Shown here in pieces: positions 25,553 to 35,711 of a stretch of DNA of 60,713 nt. The notes below the pieces were generated by a model. That model did no database searches, was not told where the DNA came from, and saw only the letters and a program-made list of their open reading frames with translations. A program made the translations under genes and the position numbers. The stretch comes from Desulfovibrionaceae bacterium. Its GTDB lineage: Bacteria; Desulfobacterota; Desulfovibrionia; Desulfovibrionales; Desulfovibrionaceae. Position 1 is the stretch's first letter; each line of letters begins with the position of its first letter. The stretch is taken from assembly GCA_009773665.1 (NCBI GenBank), contig WSYE01000018.1, forward strand, positions 1 to 60,713. The letters run 5' to 3'.

Positions 25553-26599
25553 CTACCGGCTGTGCTCCGCAGGGACCTGCGGGGTGCTCTTGCGTGCCAT
25601 GCCGAAGGCCCTGGAGCCGCCCCGCACCAGGTACATCTCCAGGATCTCGAACCCGGCGGCCATGATCCACTCGCGCAGGCACAACACGTTGGGCACATAC
25701 CAGTTGCTCCAGTGGCCGTAGCAGTCGCCCCGTGTGAAGTAGGCCAGGGGGACCTCCAGGTACGGCCCCATGCGGTCCTTGCGGGAAGCCCAGTCCGGGT
25801 CCATCTCGTAGGCGTACTCCAGCACCGCGCCTTCGAAGAGCATGATCCCGTCGTCCTTCAGGGACTGGTGGATGTTGGTGAAGGCCAGCATAGGGTTGAA
25901 CAGGTGGTAGTACACCCCGAAAAACATGATGACGTCGAAGGTTTTATCGAAATGCTGCGGCAGGTTGTACACGCTGTCCCGGATGTATTCCGCCTTGGAC
26001 CCCCGCATGGATTTGAGCAGGTCGAAGCCGCTGGTCTGGGGGTCCTGGATGTCGTAGGGCGTGACAAGCGCGCCCCGGCGCTCCATCTCGAAGGTGTACG
26101 GCCCGGTCCAGGCTCCGATGTCCAGCACCTTCTTTCCGGCCACCTGCTCCGGGGCCAGCTGGTCGATGAGGAAGGTCTGGAGCTCGGCCCAGCCCGGCGT
26201 GAACACGCCCGGGAACACCTCCACGGCGTGGTACCAGGGTATGGAGTCCAGCCGGGCGACGTCCTCGTCGGTGAGATTCGCAGGAATGAGCCCCTCGCGC
26301 CCGATCTCGCGCAGCAGGGCGAAGCGGTTCTGGTAGTAGGCCCGGATTTTCTCCGCCGGGACGCCGAACTCGCGCGCGATGCGCTCCTTGTCCGCCTGCC
26401 AGTCCCGCGTGGAGAGAAACAGCGCATCAAAGGAGAGCCGCGACAGCACCCCAGGGGCCAGCACTTCGCGATCCAGGAACGTCGTACCCTGGCGGGCCGG
26501 GTCTTCGTCCACGAAGGCCAGCACGGACACCTTGGCCGGGTCGCACAGCCCGGCGAATTCCAGGGCCTTGGGGCCGGTCCCCCAGATGACGATGTTCAT
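25553..26599 (-). CDS. SAM methyltransferase with N-terminal Rossmann-like domain
   Basis: This 348-residue protein starts MNIVIWGTGPKALEFAGL, a nucleotide-binding fold like that of PglD-type glycan enzymes (about residues 1-95). A CmoB/DUF1698-like methyltransferase domain follows, with WYHAVEVFPGVFTPGW, the SAM motif VLDIGAWTGPYT and FDVIMFFGVYYHL. The combination suggests methylation of a glycan or tRNA; CmoB homology is limited to the second half. ATG 26599 has an AAGGAG site, unlike the longer in-frame ATG at 26689. Confidence 0.78.
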   Translation of the reverse strand: MNIVIWGTGPKALEFAGLCDPAKVSVLAFVDEDPARQGTTFLDREVLAPGVLSRLSFDALFLSTRDWQADKERIAREFGVPAEKIRAYYQNRFALLREIGREGLIPANLTDEDVARLDSIPWYHAVEVFPGVFTPGWAELQTFLIDQLAPEQVAGKKVLDIGAWTGPYTFEMERRGALVTPYDIQDPQTSGFDLLKSMRGSKAEYIRDSVYNLPQHFDKTFDVIMFFGVYYHLFNPMLAFTNIHQSLKDDGIMLFEGAVLEYAYEMDPDWASRKDRMGPYLEVPLAYFTRGDCYGHWSNWYVPNVLCLREWIMAAGFEILEMYLVRGGSRAFGMARKSTPQVPAEHSR

Positions 26600-26805
26600 G
26601 GGCGTCTCCTTGCGTTTTGGCCGGGTCGCGGACGCGGCCCAGGCGGGTCTGGCGATCCAATACTCCTGCGCTCCCGCCGATTCAATCATCTTCTGCCGCG
26701 AAACCTATCCATCGTGTTCCGAGCCAATCCGCGTTTCGGATTTTCTTCATGGCAAACGCCGCACGGCCCTGCTATGAGACAGCACATATTCTTCTGGAGG
26801 CGTCG

Positions 26806-28263
26806 GTGGCCGAACATCACCTCTTCATGACCCTGGAACATGCGCTCCTGATGCTCTTGGCACTGTTCCACGTGGCTGGCGCAGTCTCGGTGGTCAAGGC
26901 CCTGTTCTCGGCCCGTTCGTCCCAGGGGGCCATCGCCTGGGTACTATCCATGCTGGTGTTTCCCTACGTGGCTGTGCCCCTGTACTGGATTTTCGGCCGA
27001 GACCGCTTCCACGGCTACGTCACGGCCCGGCGCGAGGGCTCAAACGAGATTGAGGCCCTGCACCGCGAGCTGGAACGCAACCTGGTGGACCTCTCCAGCC
27101 TGCGCCCCGACCTCGGCGGGACCCTGTCCGTGCTGGAAAAGCTGGCAGGCATGCCCTTCACCGGCGGCAACCGGGCCACGCTCCTGAAGAACGGCCCGGC
27201 CACCTTCGAGGCCATCTTTGCAGAAATGGCCCGCGCCACGGACTACATCCTGGTGCAGTTCTTCATCATCCACGACGACGAGATCGGGCGCGAATTCAAG
27301 GAACGCCTCTCGGCCAAGGCCCGCCAGGGCGTGCGGGTGCTCCTGCTCTACGACGAGATCGGCTGCCACGCCCTGCCCGAAGCCTACCTGCGCGAACTGC
27401 GAGACGCCGGGGTCAAGGCCCACGCCTTCAACACCACCAGGGGCTGGCGCAATAGGTTCCAGCTGAACTTCCGAAACCACCGCAAGATCGTCATCACCGA
27501 CGGCAACACCGCTTTCGTGGGCGGACACAACGTGGGCGACGAATACATGGGCCGAAGCTCCCGGTTTGGTTTGTGGCGCGACACCCACCTGCGCTGCGAC
27601 GGCCCGGTGGTATCCACGGTGCAACTGAGTTTCGCCGAGGACTGGTACTGGGCCACCCACGACCTGCCCGACCTGAACTGGCAGCCCGCCGAGCGCGAAG
27701 GCGTCTCCGGCGCGGCCATGCCCATGCTTGCCATCCCGAGCGGACCGGCGGACCATGTGGAGACCTACACCCTGGCCTTCCTGCAACTTGTCGAGGCTGC
27801 GCGCACGCGCCTGTGGATCGTAAGCCCCTATTTCGTGCCTGACAGGGAAGTCACCACCGCGCTCCAGCTGGCCGCGCTTCGCGGCGTGGACGTGCGGGTG
27901 ATGCTGCCACTCAAACCCGACCACAAGATGGTGTATCTGGCGTCCTTCTCGTATTTTCCGGAACTTTCGAAGCTCGGCATCAAATTTTTCCGTTTCAGAC
28001 CGGGCTTCCTGCATCAGAAGGTGATACTGGTTGATGATCGCCTGGCCACGGTAGGCACAGCCAACTGCGACAACCGGTCCTTCCGCCTGAACTTCGAGCT
28101 GACCCTGGCCGTGGCCGACGAGGGGTTCGCCTCCCAGGTGGAGGCCATGCTCCTGGAGGACTTCGCCCGCTGCACCCCGGCCACAGCCGCCGATTACGAG
28201 GACCGCTGGATGGGCTTCAAGGCTGCCGTCCGCCTGGCGCGGCTGCTCTCTCCCATCCTGTGA
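26806..28263 (+). CDS. cls: Cardiolipin synthase (phospholipase D family)
   Basis: This 485-residue membrane enzyme has two N-terminal hydrophobic helices (LLMLLALFHVAGAVS and IAWVLSMLVFPYVAVPLYWIF). Two HKD motifs follow: NHRKIVITDGNTAFVGGHN and LHQKVILVDDRLATVGTANC. It condenses two phosphatidylglycerols to cardiolipin or uses related donors. A GTG at 26806 preceded by TGGAGG is the best start; an ATG at 26827 is the alternative. Confidence 0.9.
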   Translation: MAEHHLFMTLEHALLMLLALFHVAGAVSVVKALFSARSSQGAIAWVLSMLVFPYVAVPLYWIFGRDRFHGYVTARREGSNEIEALHRELERNLVDLSSLRPDLGGTLSVLEKLAGMPFTGGNRATLLKNGPATFEAIFAEMARATDYILVQFFIIHDDEIGREFKERLSAKARQGVRVLLLYDEIGCHALPEAYLRELRDAGVKAHAFNTTRGWRNRFQLNFRNHRKIVITDGNTAFVGGHNVGDEYMGRSSRFGLWRDTHLRCDGPVVSTVQLSFAEDWYWATHDLPDLNWQPAEREGVSGAAMPMLAIPSGPADHVETYTLAFLQLVEAARTRLWIVSPYFVPDREVTTALQLAALRGVDVRVMLPLKPDHKMVYLASFSYFPELSKLGIKFFRFRPGFLHQKVILVDDRLATVGTANCDNRSFRLNFELTLAVADEGFASQVEAMLLEDFARCTPATAADYEDRWMGFKAAVRLARLLSPIL

Positions 28264-28281
28264 GAACTATTCATTTCGTGC

Positions 28282-28311
28282 TTGCACATACCGTCTGCAA
28301 TGGGGAATATA
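28282..28311 (+). promoter_or_regulatory. Candidate sigma-70-type promoter
   Basis: TTGCAC at 28282-28287 and AATATA at 28306-28311 are separated by 18 bases, about 50 bp upstream of the binding-protein gene. The match is by eye only. Confidence 0.3.
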
Positions 28312-28364
28312 CGTATAACTGCATCTTAGTCGCCTTCCACGCATTCTGCACATGAGGAGTAGCC

Positions 28365-29504
28365 ATGTGTCTACGCACTCTCGCACTGCTGGCCTGCCTT
28401 CTGGGTCTGCCATCGCTGGCCTGCCCGGCTGAAGAGGCAAGGATAGGAGTAAACATCCCCCTGACCGGGTCGGCCGCCGACATCGGCCAGTACCTGCTGT
28501 GGGGCGTGGAGATCGCCGTGGCTGAAACCAACGCCTCCGGCGGCGTGGGCGGCAGACCCGTCCAGGCCGTGATTCTGGACGACGAAACCAGCCCGCAGAA
28601 GGCCGCCGAAAACGTCCGCCTGCTCATTGGAAGGGGAAACGTGGCCGCCGTGCTGGGGCCTGCCAACAGCGGCAACGCCCTGGCCATGATCCCCATCATG
28701 CAGGAGGCCCAGAAGCCCCTCATGCTGCTCACCGCCTCGGCCACCAAACTGACCACGATCTACCGGGACGCGCCGAAGAACTACATCTTCCGGGCCACCC
28801 TGCCAGACCGCGACCAGATCAAAAAGCTGCTGGACTGGGCCGCGCCTCGCTATCCCCGCCTGGCCATCGCCTGCGACACCACCCCCTACGGCCAGCTGGC
28901 CAAACAGGACATGATTGAGCTCATGGCTGAACGCGGGACGGCGCCCGTTGGCGTGGTCGAATTCGACCTGGGCGAGATGGACATGGCCGGCAAGATTCGC
29001 GAGTTGCAAAAAACCCCGGCGGACGCCGTGGCCGTGCTCAGCCTTGGCAAAGAGGTGGCCAACTTCGTGCGCGGCGCGGACGCAGTGGGCTTCAAGCCGC
29101 GACTTATCGGACAGTATCCGTTCTTCCTGCACCCAATCAAGGAACTGCCCGACCGCCTTTCCAACGGGCTCACCGGGGTGCTTGGCTCCTCGGCCCAGGA
29201 CAGCCCCAAATCGCGCGAGATCGACGCCATCGTGCGCGCCAGGTACCGCCACCAGGGCTACTACCCCTTCAAGTTCGTGGAAGCCGCCTACGAGGGGACC
29301 AAACTGGTCCTCCAGGCCATGAGCGAAGCTGGCTCCGACCAAGGACCGGCCATCCGCGACGCCCTGGAGAACATCGAACGCTTCCAGGGCGTGAGCCAGG
29401 AGTTCGTGCGCCCCTTCAGCCGTGAGCGCCACGAGCTCTACAGGGTCGAGAATCTGTCCATGGGCGTCTGGCGCAGCGGTGACGTCGTCCGGCTGGAACA
29501 ATGA
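28365..29504 (+). CDS. LivK-like periplasmic binding protein
   Basis: This 379-residue protein has an N-terminal signal peptide (LLACLLGLPSLACPAEE). The type I periplasmic binding fold of branched-chain amino-acid/amide receptors is visible: IGVNIPLTGSAADIGQYLLWG, then VAAVLGPANSGNALA and LTASATKLT. No permease or ATPase genes are nearby. Instead a CHASE4 histidine kinase gene begins 50 bp downstream, so it probably delivers a ligand signal to that kinase. Confidence 0.85.
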   Translation: MCLRTLALLACLLGLPSLACPAEEARIGVNIPLTGSAADIGQYLLWGVEIAVAETNASGGVGGRPVQAVILDDETSPQKAAENVRLLIGRGNVAAVLGPANSGNALAMIPIMQEAQKPLMLLTASATKLTTIYRDAPKNYIFRATLPDRDQIKKLLDWAAPRYPRLAIACDTTPYGQLAKQDMIELMAERGTAPVGVVEFDLGEMDMAGKIRELQKTPADAVAVLSLGKEVANFVRGADAVGFKPRLIGQYPFFLHPIKELPDRLSNGLTGVLGSSAQDSPKSREIDAIVRARYRHQGYYPFKFVEAAYEGTKLVLQAMSEAGSDQGPAIRDALENIERFQGVSQEFVRPFSRERHELYRVENLSMGVWRSGDVVRLEQ

Positions 29505-29554
29505 CCCGTCCCCGACGCTCACGGTCCGGACGCCAAGGGCGGTAAAAGCATATC

Positions 29555-32500
29555 ATGTACGTCGGCCTGTCCATCAAACGCACCGTCATTCTGGTCCTGT
29601 TCGCCACATCGCTGGTGACGCTTCTGGCTGGGTGGGCGGCCGTACGCTACCTGGGCCTGGAGGGATTTGAACGCCTGGACCAGGAACAGGCCTTCCACGA
29701 CCTGGGCCGCGCCGCCAGTGGCCTGGACAACGAGCTTGCCCACCTGGACTCCGCCCTGCGCTTCAAGAGCGTCTCGGACATCACCTACCGCTTCGCCGCC
29801 GACCGCGACAAACTGCTCGGCTCCGACACCTTCTCCTGGGAGTCCCTGCGGGGCGCGGGCCTCAACCTGATGGCGCTCTACGACCCGGCGGGCAAGCTGC
29901 TGGCGGTGAGCGCCTTCGACCTGGAAACCCGCGAAGCGATCCCCCTGGACACCCTGCTGAAGGACCTTCCCGACGAGATAAAACGGCCAGGCGCGGTCGC
30001 GGGGCCAGGCGCCAAAGCCCATGGCAAGGGCGTGCTGAACACTCCGCTTGGCCCCATGCTCATAAGCTACCAGCCCGTGCTCAATTCCCTGGGCTGGGGA
30101 CCTTCGCGCGGGACGCTCCTGGCAGGACGCTTCCTGGACGACAAGCTGGTGGAGCAGATCGCCCAGCAGCTGCGCCTGCAATTCTCCCTGATCCCGCTGT
30201 CCAAGGCCCCTGGGCCCCTGGCTGACAAGGCCAGGGCGGCCATGCGCGCCGAGAACGACGCCTTCGTGGGGTCCGAGTCACAGGAATCGCTCACTGTGCA
30301 CTGCGCCTACCCGGACTTCCTGGGCATCCCGGCTCTGCTGCTCACCGTGGTGCATCCTCACACCGACGCGATGGTCTTCAACCGCTCCATGCACCTAGCC
30401 CTGGGGCTGGTGGCGCTGGCCGGAGTGCTGTCGTTCGGCGCGAGCATCCTGCTTTTGCAACTGTTCGTGCTGAACCCGCTCACGCGGGTCACCCGGCACA
30501 TTGCTGAGATCAAAGATTCGCGGGACCTGGGCAAGGCCCTGGTCCTGGACCGCGACGACGAGATCGGACTTCTGGCCAAGACCCTGAACGCCACCGGGGC
30601 CGACCTTGCCCGCCTCTACGACCAGCTGGACCGCCAGCACGGTCTTCAGAAACTGCTCATCGACAACATCCCCCACCCCATCTCGGTCAAGGACGCACAC
30701 GGCCGCTACGCCGTGGCCAACCCCGCCCTGGGACGCCTGCTGGGACGCCCTGTCAGCGAACTGATCGGGTCCACCGACTCGGCGCTGGGCTCCCCCGCCA
30801 TGTGGGCGGAATTCGCCCGCGCCGAGGAGCTTGAGGTGCTGCGCTCGGGCAAGCCCCGCTTCTGCGAGGCCGAAGCCTTCGACAGCCCCTTTGCCGGGCT
30901 TCGTCTGTTCGCCACCAGCCGCCTGCTCCTGCCGGGTCCGGGCGACGAACCCGCGAGCGTGCTCACCGTCAGCCTGGACGTCACCGAGCGCCGCTACGCC
31001 GAGGAGAGCCTGCGCCAGAGCGAACGCAAGTTCCGCACGCTCTTCGAATCCATGACCGAGGGCGTCAGCCTGCACGAAATCGTCACCGGCCCAATGGGCG
31101 AAATAACCGACTACCGCGTACTGGACGTGAACCCGGCCTTCGAGTCCATCCTGGGCATCGCGCGCGACAAGGCCATGGGGGAGCTGGCGTCGCGCCTCTA
31201 CGGCACTGGGCAGGCCCCGTTCCTGGACATCTTCTCACGGGTGGCCTCCATCGGCCTGGCCACGACCTTCGAAGTGTTCTTCGAGCCCATGGACAAGCAC
31301 TTTCACATCTCGGCCTTCTCTCCCTGGCCCGGACATTTCGCCACGGTCTTCACCGACACCACCGAGCGCATCCGCACCCAGGAGGCCCTGGAACACGCCA
31401 GGACAGCCATGCAGCACATCCTGGACTCCATGCCCTCCCCGGTGATCGGCGTGGACGCCGACGCCGTGGTGGCCTACCTGAACAGCGCCGCAGCCCGGTT
31501 GCTTGGCGCGCCAAATGCGCCAAATGTGGGAGACGAAGGAGAGGCGGGAGAGGCCGCAGCCGTGGGCCTGCCGCTGGTCAAGGCCTTCGCACCGCTTGAA
31601 CCCTATCAGGACGCCATCTTCTCCGCCCTGGCCCAGGGGCTCCCGGTGCAGCTGCACCGGGTCAGGCTCACGGTCTCCGGGAACCAAAGACTCTTCGACC
31701 TCCAGGTGTTCCCCATGCTCACGGAAGGACAGACGCGCGGGGCGGTCATCCGCCTGGACGACGTCACCGAGCGGGTACGCATGGAAGAGCTGGTCCTCCA
31801 GACCGAAAAGATGATGTCCGTGGGGGGGCTGGCCGCAGGCATGGCCCACGAGATAAACAACCCCCTGGGCGGCATTCTGCAAAGCGTGCAGATCGTGCAG
31901 CGCCGCCTGTTCTCCGACCTGCCCGGCAACTCCCGGAGCGCACAGGAGGCTGGCTGCTCCCTGGAAGCCATCGGGCGCTATCTGGAATCGCGCGATGTGC
32001 CCAAGTTCCTGGACGCCATCCGTGACGCCGGGAAGCGTGCCGCGCACATCGTGTCCAATATGCTGGAGTTCAGCCGCCGCAGCGAGTCCAAGATGGCCCC
32101 GGCGGATTTGATGGAGCTTATGGAAAAGGCCCTGGAGCTGGCCTCCAACGACTACGACCTCAAGCGCAAGTACGATTTCCGGCGCATCGAGATCGTGCGC
32201 GACTACCCCGAAGCGCCCCTCATCGCCCGCTGCACCAAGACCGAGATAGAGCAGGTGGTGCTGAACATCATCAAGAACGCGGCACAGGCGCTGGCCTCAC
32301 AACCGCTCGTAGGCCAGGGGCCTTGCATCGTGCTGCGCCTGTCGCAGGACGGGCAGTTCGCGCGCATGGCGGTGGAGGACAACGGGCCGGGCATGGACGA
32401 AGCCACCCGAAAGCGCGTGTTCGAGCCATTCTTCACCACCAAGGCTCCAGGCCTGGGCACGGGGCTGGGCCTTTCGGTGAGCTACTTCATCATCACCCAG

Positions 32501-32593
32501 AACCACGGCGGCGACATGACCGTGGAGTCCTCGCCCGGACGCGGGGCGCGCTTCATCATCCGCCTGCCTCTGGATCAGGCGGCGTCGGACTGA
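29555..32593 (+). CDS. CHASE4-HAMP-PAS sensor histidine kinase
   Basis: The 1012-residue membrane kinase has TM1 at about residues 8-30, a periplasmic CHASE4-like sensor to about 270, TM2 at about 278-303, and a HAMP linker. About three PAS domains follow (370-490, 490-610, 615-740). The His box [19 protein letters not shown] has its His near 765, and the HATPase domain shows VEDNGPGMD and [13 protein letters not shown]. The transmitter half is a paralogue of the kinase at 22189. It follows a binding-protein gene by 50 bp, likely forming a two-part receptor. The cognate regulator is not adjacent. Confidence 0.9.
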   Translation: MYVGLSIKRTVILVLFATSLVTLLAGWAAVRYLGLEGFERLDQEQAFHDLGRAASGLDNELAHLDSALRFKSVSDITYRFAADRDKLLGSDTFSWESLRGAGLNLMALYDPAGKLLAVSAFDLETREAIPLDTLLKDLPDEIKRPGAVAGPGAKAHGKGVLNTPLGPMLISYQPVLNSLGWGPSRGTLLAGRFLDDKLVEQIAQQLRLQFSLIPLSKAPGPLADKARAAMRAENDAFVGSESQESLTVHCAYPDFLGIPALLLTVVHPHTDAMVFNRSMHLALGLVALAGVLSFGASILLLQLFVLNPLTRVTRHIAEIKDSRDLGKALVLDRDDEIGLLAKTLNATGADLARLYDQLDRQHGLQKLLIDNIPHPISVKDAHGRYAVANPALGRLLGRPVSELIGSTDSALGSPAMWAEFARAEELEVLRSGKPRFCEAEAFDSPFAGLRLFATSRLLLPGPGDEPASVLTVSLDVTERRYAEESLRQSERKFRTLFESMTEGVSLHEIVTGPMGEITDYRVLDVNPAFESILGIARDKAMGELASRLYGTGQAPFLDIFSRVASIGLATTFEVFFEPMDKHFHISAFSPWPGHFATVFTDTTERIRTQEALEHARTAMQHILDSMPSPVIGVDADAVVAYLNSAAARLLGAPNAPNVGDEGEAGEAAAVGLPLVKAFAPLEPYQDAIFSALAQGLPVQLHRVRLTVSGNQRLFDLQVFPMLTEGQTRGAVIRLDDVTERVRMEELVLQTEKMMSVGGLAAGMAHEINNPLGGILQSVQIVQRRLFSDLPGNSRSAQEAGCSLEAIGRYLESRDVPKFLDAIRDAGKRAAHIVSNMLEFSRRSESKMAPADLMELMEKALELASNDYDLKRKYDFRRIEIVRDYPEAPLIARCTKTEIEQVVLNIIKNAAQALASQPLVGQGPCIVLRLSQDGQFARMAVEDNGPGMDEATRKRVFEPFFTTKAPGLGTGLGLSVSYFIITQNHGGDMTVESSPGRGARFIIRLPLDQAASD

Positions 32594-32614
32594 CACGCGC
32601 CCGATGCAGGGATA

Positions 32615-33400
32615 TCAGGCCGGGGTCTGCCCGGCCCGGATGTCCGCGATGGTCTTCTTTATGCGCTCGATGCGCTTCTCGTCGGCGGGATGCGTGGAGA
32701 GAAACGCCAGGGTGCGCGACGACTGCGGATTCTTGCTCATGTTCTCCCAGAAACGAACGGCTGCGTTCATATCGTAACCGGCCTTGGCCATCAGGTGCAG
32801 GCCGATGGCGTCGGCCTCGTGCTCGTGCTTGCGACTGTAGGGCAGCATGACCCCAAGGCTTGCCCCGTACCCCCACACCTTCGAGGCGATCTGCGCCAGA
32901 CGCGGGTCCTCCTCGCTCAATACGAAGCTGAGGACCGCCCCCCCGATCTGCGCCCCCATCTCCATGGTGGCCCGCTCCGCACCGTGCCGGGCCATGGCGT
33001 GCGCCACCTCATGGGCCATCACCGTGGCCAGTTGGGCGTCGTCCTGCACGTACTTGAAGAGCCCGGAATACACGAAGATCTTCCCGCCCGGCAGGCAGAA
33101 GGCGTTGGGCACCGAGTCGTTGTCGATGACGTGGAACTCCCACTGCATGCCCTTTTCGCCGCTGGCTGCGGCCACGCGCTGCCCGACCCGCTTCACGGCC
33201 TCGATCTGGGCCTGGTTGCGCGAGAGCTTCTCCGTGCCGAGGATCTCACGCGCCGCCTGCGCGCCCATGGCCTTTTCCTGGCTCTCCGGGATGATGATGA
33301 GCTGCTTGCGCTCGGTGTAAGGCGCAGAATCGCACCCGGCGGCCAGCAGCGCGGCTGCCAGTGTCAGTGCGAGGGAAAGCGTGGAGAACGTGTTTTTCAT
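32615..33400 (-). CDS. M48-family metallopeptidase lipoprotein (LoiP/BepA-like)
   Basis: The 261-residue protein has a lipoprotein signal (LALTLAAALLAAGC). An M48 peptidase domain follows, with the zinc motif HEVAHAMARH and third ligand in EHEADAIGL, plus FCLPGGKIFVYSGLF and the C-terminal STHPADEKRI. Such periplasmic enzymes degrade misfolded outer-membrane proteins. The ATG at 33400 begins the signal peptide; a longer ORF upstream is not conserved. Confidence 0.92.
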   Translation of the reverse strand: MKNTFSTLSLALTLAAALLAAGCDSAPYTERKQLIIIPESQEKAMGAQAAREILGTEKLSRNQAQIEAVKRVGQRVAAASGEKGMQWEFHVIDNDSVPNAFCLPGGKIFVYSGLFKYVQDDAQLATVMAHEVAHAMARHGAERATMEMGAQIGGAVLSFVLSEEDPRLAQIASKVWGYGASLGVMLPYSRKHEHEADAIGLHLMAKAGYDMNAAVRFWENMSKNPQSSRTLAFLSTHPADEKRIERIKKTIADIRAGQTPA

Positions 33401-33761
33401 GAGCGTGCAAGCCCCCGGATGATCGTACATGTCTGCGCCGCACCTTCGCCCGCTTAGGCATCGGAATGCCCACATGGCCCCCCGGTGCCCGGCAGCGGAT
33501 TCAGGCCGGATGTACACAGGTAAAGCCTTGGTATCACAAGTCAACGTAAAATTTTGTTCATGAAGGCACGTGCGCCGGACGTTCCCGCCGAAGACCCTGC
33601 GTTCTGGCCGGGCTGTCTGCTTCTTCCTGCCCATCCGCCCCATACCCCAAGCCCTGCCCCCATGCCGGTTACGGTTGCGCGCGGGGCCTGCCTAGCCTAC
33701 AATACGCAATATATACAGACACCCATATCATCGCCACACACTCGACACCCGGAGGCCACTC
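33401..33761. other. Intergenic region between divergent peptidase and aminotransferase genes
   Basis: No gene is supported. AT-rich patches around 33530-33555 and 33700-33725 could hold promoters for either gene. No long inverted repeat was noticed. Confidence 0.4.
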
Positions 33762-34939
33762 GTGCGTTTCAGCTCCAGAATGTCCGGCGTTCGCCGCTCC
33801 TATATCCGTGAAATCCTGAAGGTCACCCAGAATCCTGAGATAATCTCCTTCGCGGGCGGGCTCCCCAGCCCCGACCACTTTCCGGCTGAGGCCTTCGCAA
33901 AGGCCGCTTCTGAGGTGCTCACCGACTGCGGCCCCCAGGCGCTCCAGTACTCCATCACCGAGGGACACCCGCCCCTGCGCGAGTTCATCTCCCGGCGCTA
34001 CAAAGAGACCTGGGGCCTGGACATCCCCATGGAGCAGATCCTCATCACCACCGGCTCGCAGCAGGGCCTGGACCTCATGGCCAAGGTGATGCTGGACGTG
34101 GGCGACAACGTGCTGATCGAACGCCCCGGCTACCTGGGAGCCATCCAGGCCTTCTCGCTGATGGGCGCGCAGTTCCTCACTGCCGACCTGGTGCCCGGCG
34201 GCGTGAACCTGGACCAGCTGGCCCAGCGCCTGCGGGAGCGCCCCAAGATTTTCTACGCCGTGCCCAGCTTCCAGAACCCCTCCGGGGCCACCTACGACGC
34301 GGACACCCGCCGCGAAGTGGCCCGGCTGATCGAAGAGAGCGATTCCATCCTCCTGGAAGACAACCCCTACGGTGAGCTGCGCTTCAAGGGCCAGGACGTT
34401 CCGCCCATCCGGGCCTTCATGGACTCGAGCCACGCCGCGCTCATGGGCAGTTTCTCCAAGATCGCAAGCCCCGGCATGCGAAGCAGGCCTCGGACCTGCA
34501 CACCTCCATCTTCGCCCAGCGCGTGCTGCACCGGTTCCTGGAGACCAATGACCTGGACGCCCACATCGCCGTGATTCGCAAGGCTTACGGCGAGAGGCGC
34601 GACCTGATGGTGGAGGTCATCAAGCGCGAGTTCCCGGAAGAGGTGCGCTGCACCGAGCCCGAAGGGGGCATGTTCCTGTGGGGTGAGCTGCCCAAGGGCG
34701 TGAGCGCCGAGGAGGTGTTCGCCAAGGCCATCGAGCGCAAGGTTGCCTTCGTGCCCGGCCTGCCCTTCTACGTGGACGGCACGGACAACGCGTTCAGACT
34801 GAACTTCTCCAACTCGACGCCCGAGCGCATCGAGGAAGGTATCACCCGCCTGGGCGCGTGTTTGAAGGAAGTGCTGGCCCGCCACGCAACGCCCGCAAGC
34901 GGCTGCCAGTGCGACACTGGCGCACCGCTGGAAATCTAG
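33762..34939 (+). pseudogene. PLP-dependent aminotransferase (class I/II), broken by an internal deletion
   Basis: The first 230 residues are a good fold-type I aminotransferase of the 2-aminoadipate/MocR-like group: SFAGGLPSPDHFP, ITTGSQQGLDL and FQNPSGATYD, with the PLP Lys in GSFSKIASPGMR. Directly after GMR the frame shifts at 34480/34481. The expected continuation (LGW plus about 15 residues) is missing, and the family sequence resumes in another frame as KQASDLHTSIFAQRVLHRF and runs to the stop at 34939. A deletion of roughly 50-60 bases that is not a multiple of three explains this. It could be genuine inactivation or an assembly error. Confidence 0.85.
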
Positions 34940-34953
34940 AGACTATTCTCCCG

Positions 34954-34986
34954 CCGTGCGCGCGTCCAGGCTGGGCGCGCGCACGG
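34954..34986 (+). terminator. GC-rich hairpin after the aminotransferase
   Basis: Perfect 11-bp arms (34954-34964 and 34976-34986, CCGTGCGCGCG and its complement) enclose an 11-base loop 15 bp past the stop codon. There is no long T run. Confidence 0.6.
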
Positions 34987-35189
34987 TGCAACACGCCACT
35001 CATTCCAAGTTTTGCCCTCGCCCGTTACGTGGCGAGAGAACCAAGGCTGATTTCCCACGGTGCGACTAGGCCAGCTTTCCCAGATTTTTCACGGGCCAGC
35101 AGCCTGCATGGGCAGGAACATCTGTGCCTGCCTCAGTGTCTGGCAGTCCGGCAGCCAGAGAGAAAGCACGCATGAATCCCGCTTGACAT

Positions 35190-35200
35190 TTGCATGCACA
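35190..35200. promoter_or_regulatory. Operator-like motif upstream of marR
   Basis: TTGCATGCACA, containing the palindrome TGCATGCA, lies immediately after a -35-like TTGACA and 18 bp before the MarR start at 35218. The same 11-mer recurs upstream of the flavoredoxin gene. Confidence 0.5.
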
Positions 35201-35217
35201 AACATCAGAATTCCGCC

Positions 35218-35649
35218 ATGGCCGACTCCAAAACGCTCCTCGAAAACTGCCTGTACTTCACAGCGAACGCCCTGGCGCGCACCATCACGCGACTGGCCGA
35301 GGAAGCCTTTGCGCCTGTGGGGCTGTCACCGTCCCAGGCGTTTCTTATCATGCTGGCCCTGGAGTCGCCGGGCATAACGCCCACGGAACTGGCCACACGG
35401 CTGCATCTGGCGCCGTCCACAGTGAGCCGTCTGGCGGAGGGCCTGGTGCGTCGTGGTCTGGTGGAGCGACGCGCACAGGGCAAGTCGGCCCATTTCCACC
35501 CCACGGCCCAAGGCAAGGACATGGCCGACTCCATCGCCGCCGCCTGGAAATCCCTACACCGGCGCTATTCGGACGTGCTGGGCGAGGACACCGGCACGGA
35601 CCTGACCCGGGTGATCCATCAGTCCTGTCAGATTCTGGAACAGTCCTGA
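35218..35649 (+). CDS. MarR-family transcriptional regulator
   Basis: This 143-residue winged-helix protein has LSPSQAFLIMLALESPGITP, recognition helix LAPSTVSRLAEGLVRRGLVERR and the wing GKSAHFHPTAQG. It precedes the flavoredoxin gene by 62 bp on the same strand. An in-frame ATG at 35194 lies inside the operator-like motif, so 35218 is preferred. Confidence 0.88.
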   Translation: MADSKTLLENCLYFTANALARTITRLAEEAFAPVGLSPSQAFLIMLALESPGITPTELATRLHLAPSTVSRLAEGLVRRGLVERRAQGKSAHFHPTAQGKDMADSIAAAWKSLHRRYSDVLGEDTGTDLTRVIHQSCQILEQS

Positions 35650-35674
35650 GGCCCCCCTTTTTTACCCTCTTCAC

Positions 35675-35685
35675 TTGCATGCACA
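35675..35685. promoter_or_regulatory. Operator-like motif upstream of flavoredoxin
   Basis: This is the same 11-mer TTGCATGCACA as upstream of marR, again followed within a few bases by AACATC. It lies 26 bp before the flavoredoxin ATG, consistent with control by the MarR protein. Confidence 0.5.
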
Positions 35686-35711
35686 CGCAACAACATCCAG
35701 GAGAAATACCC

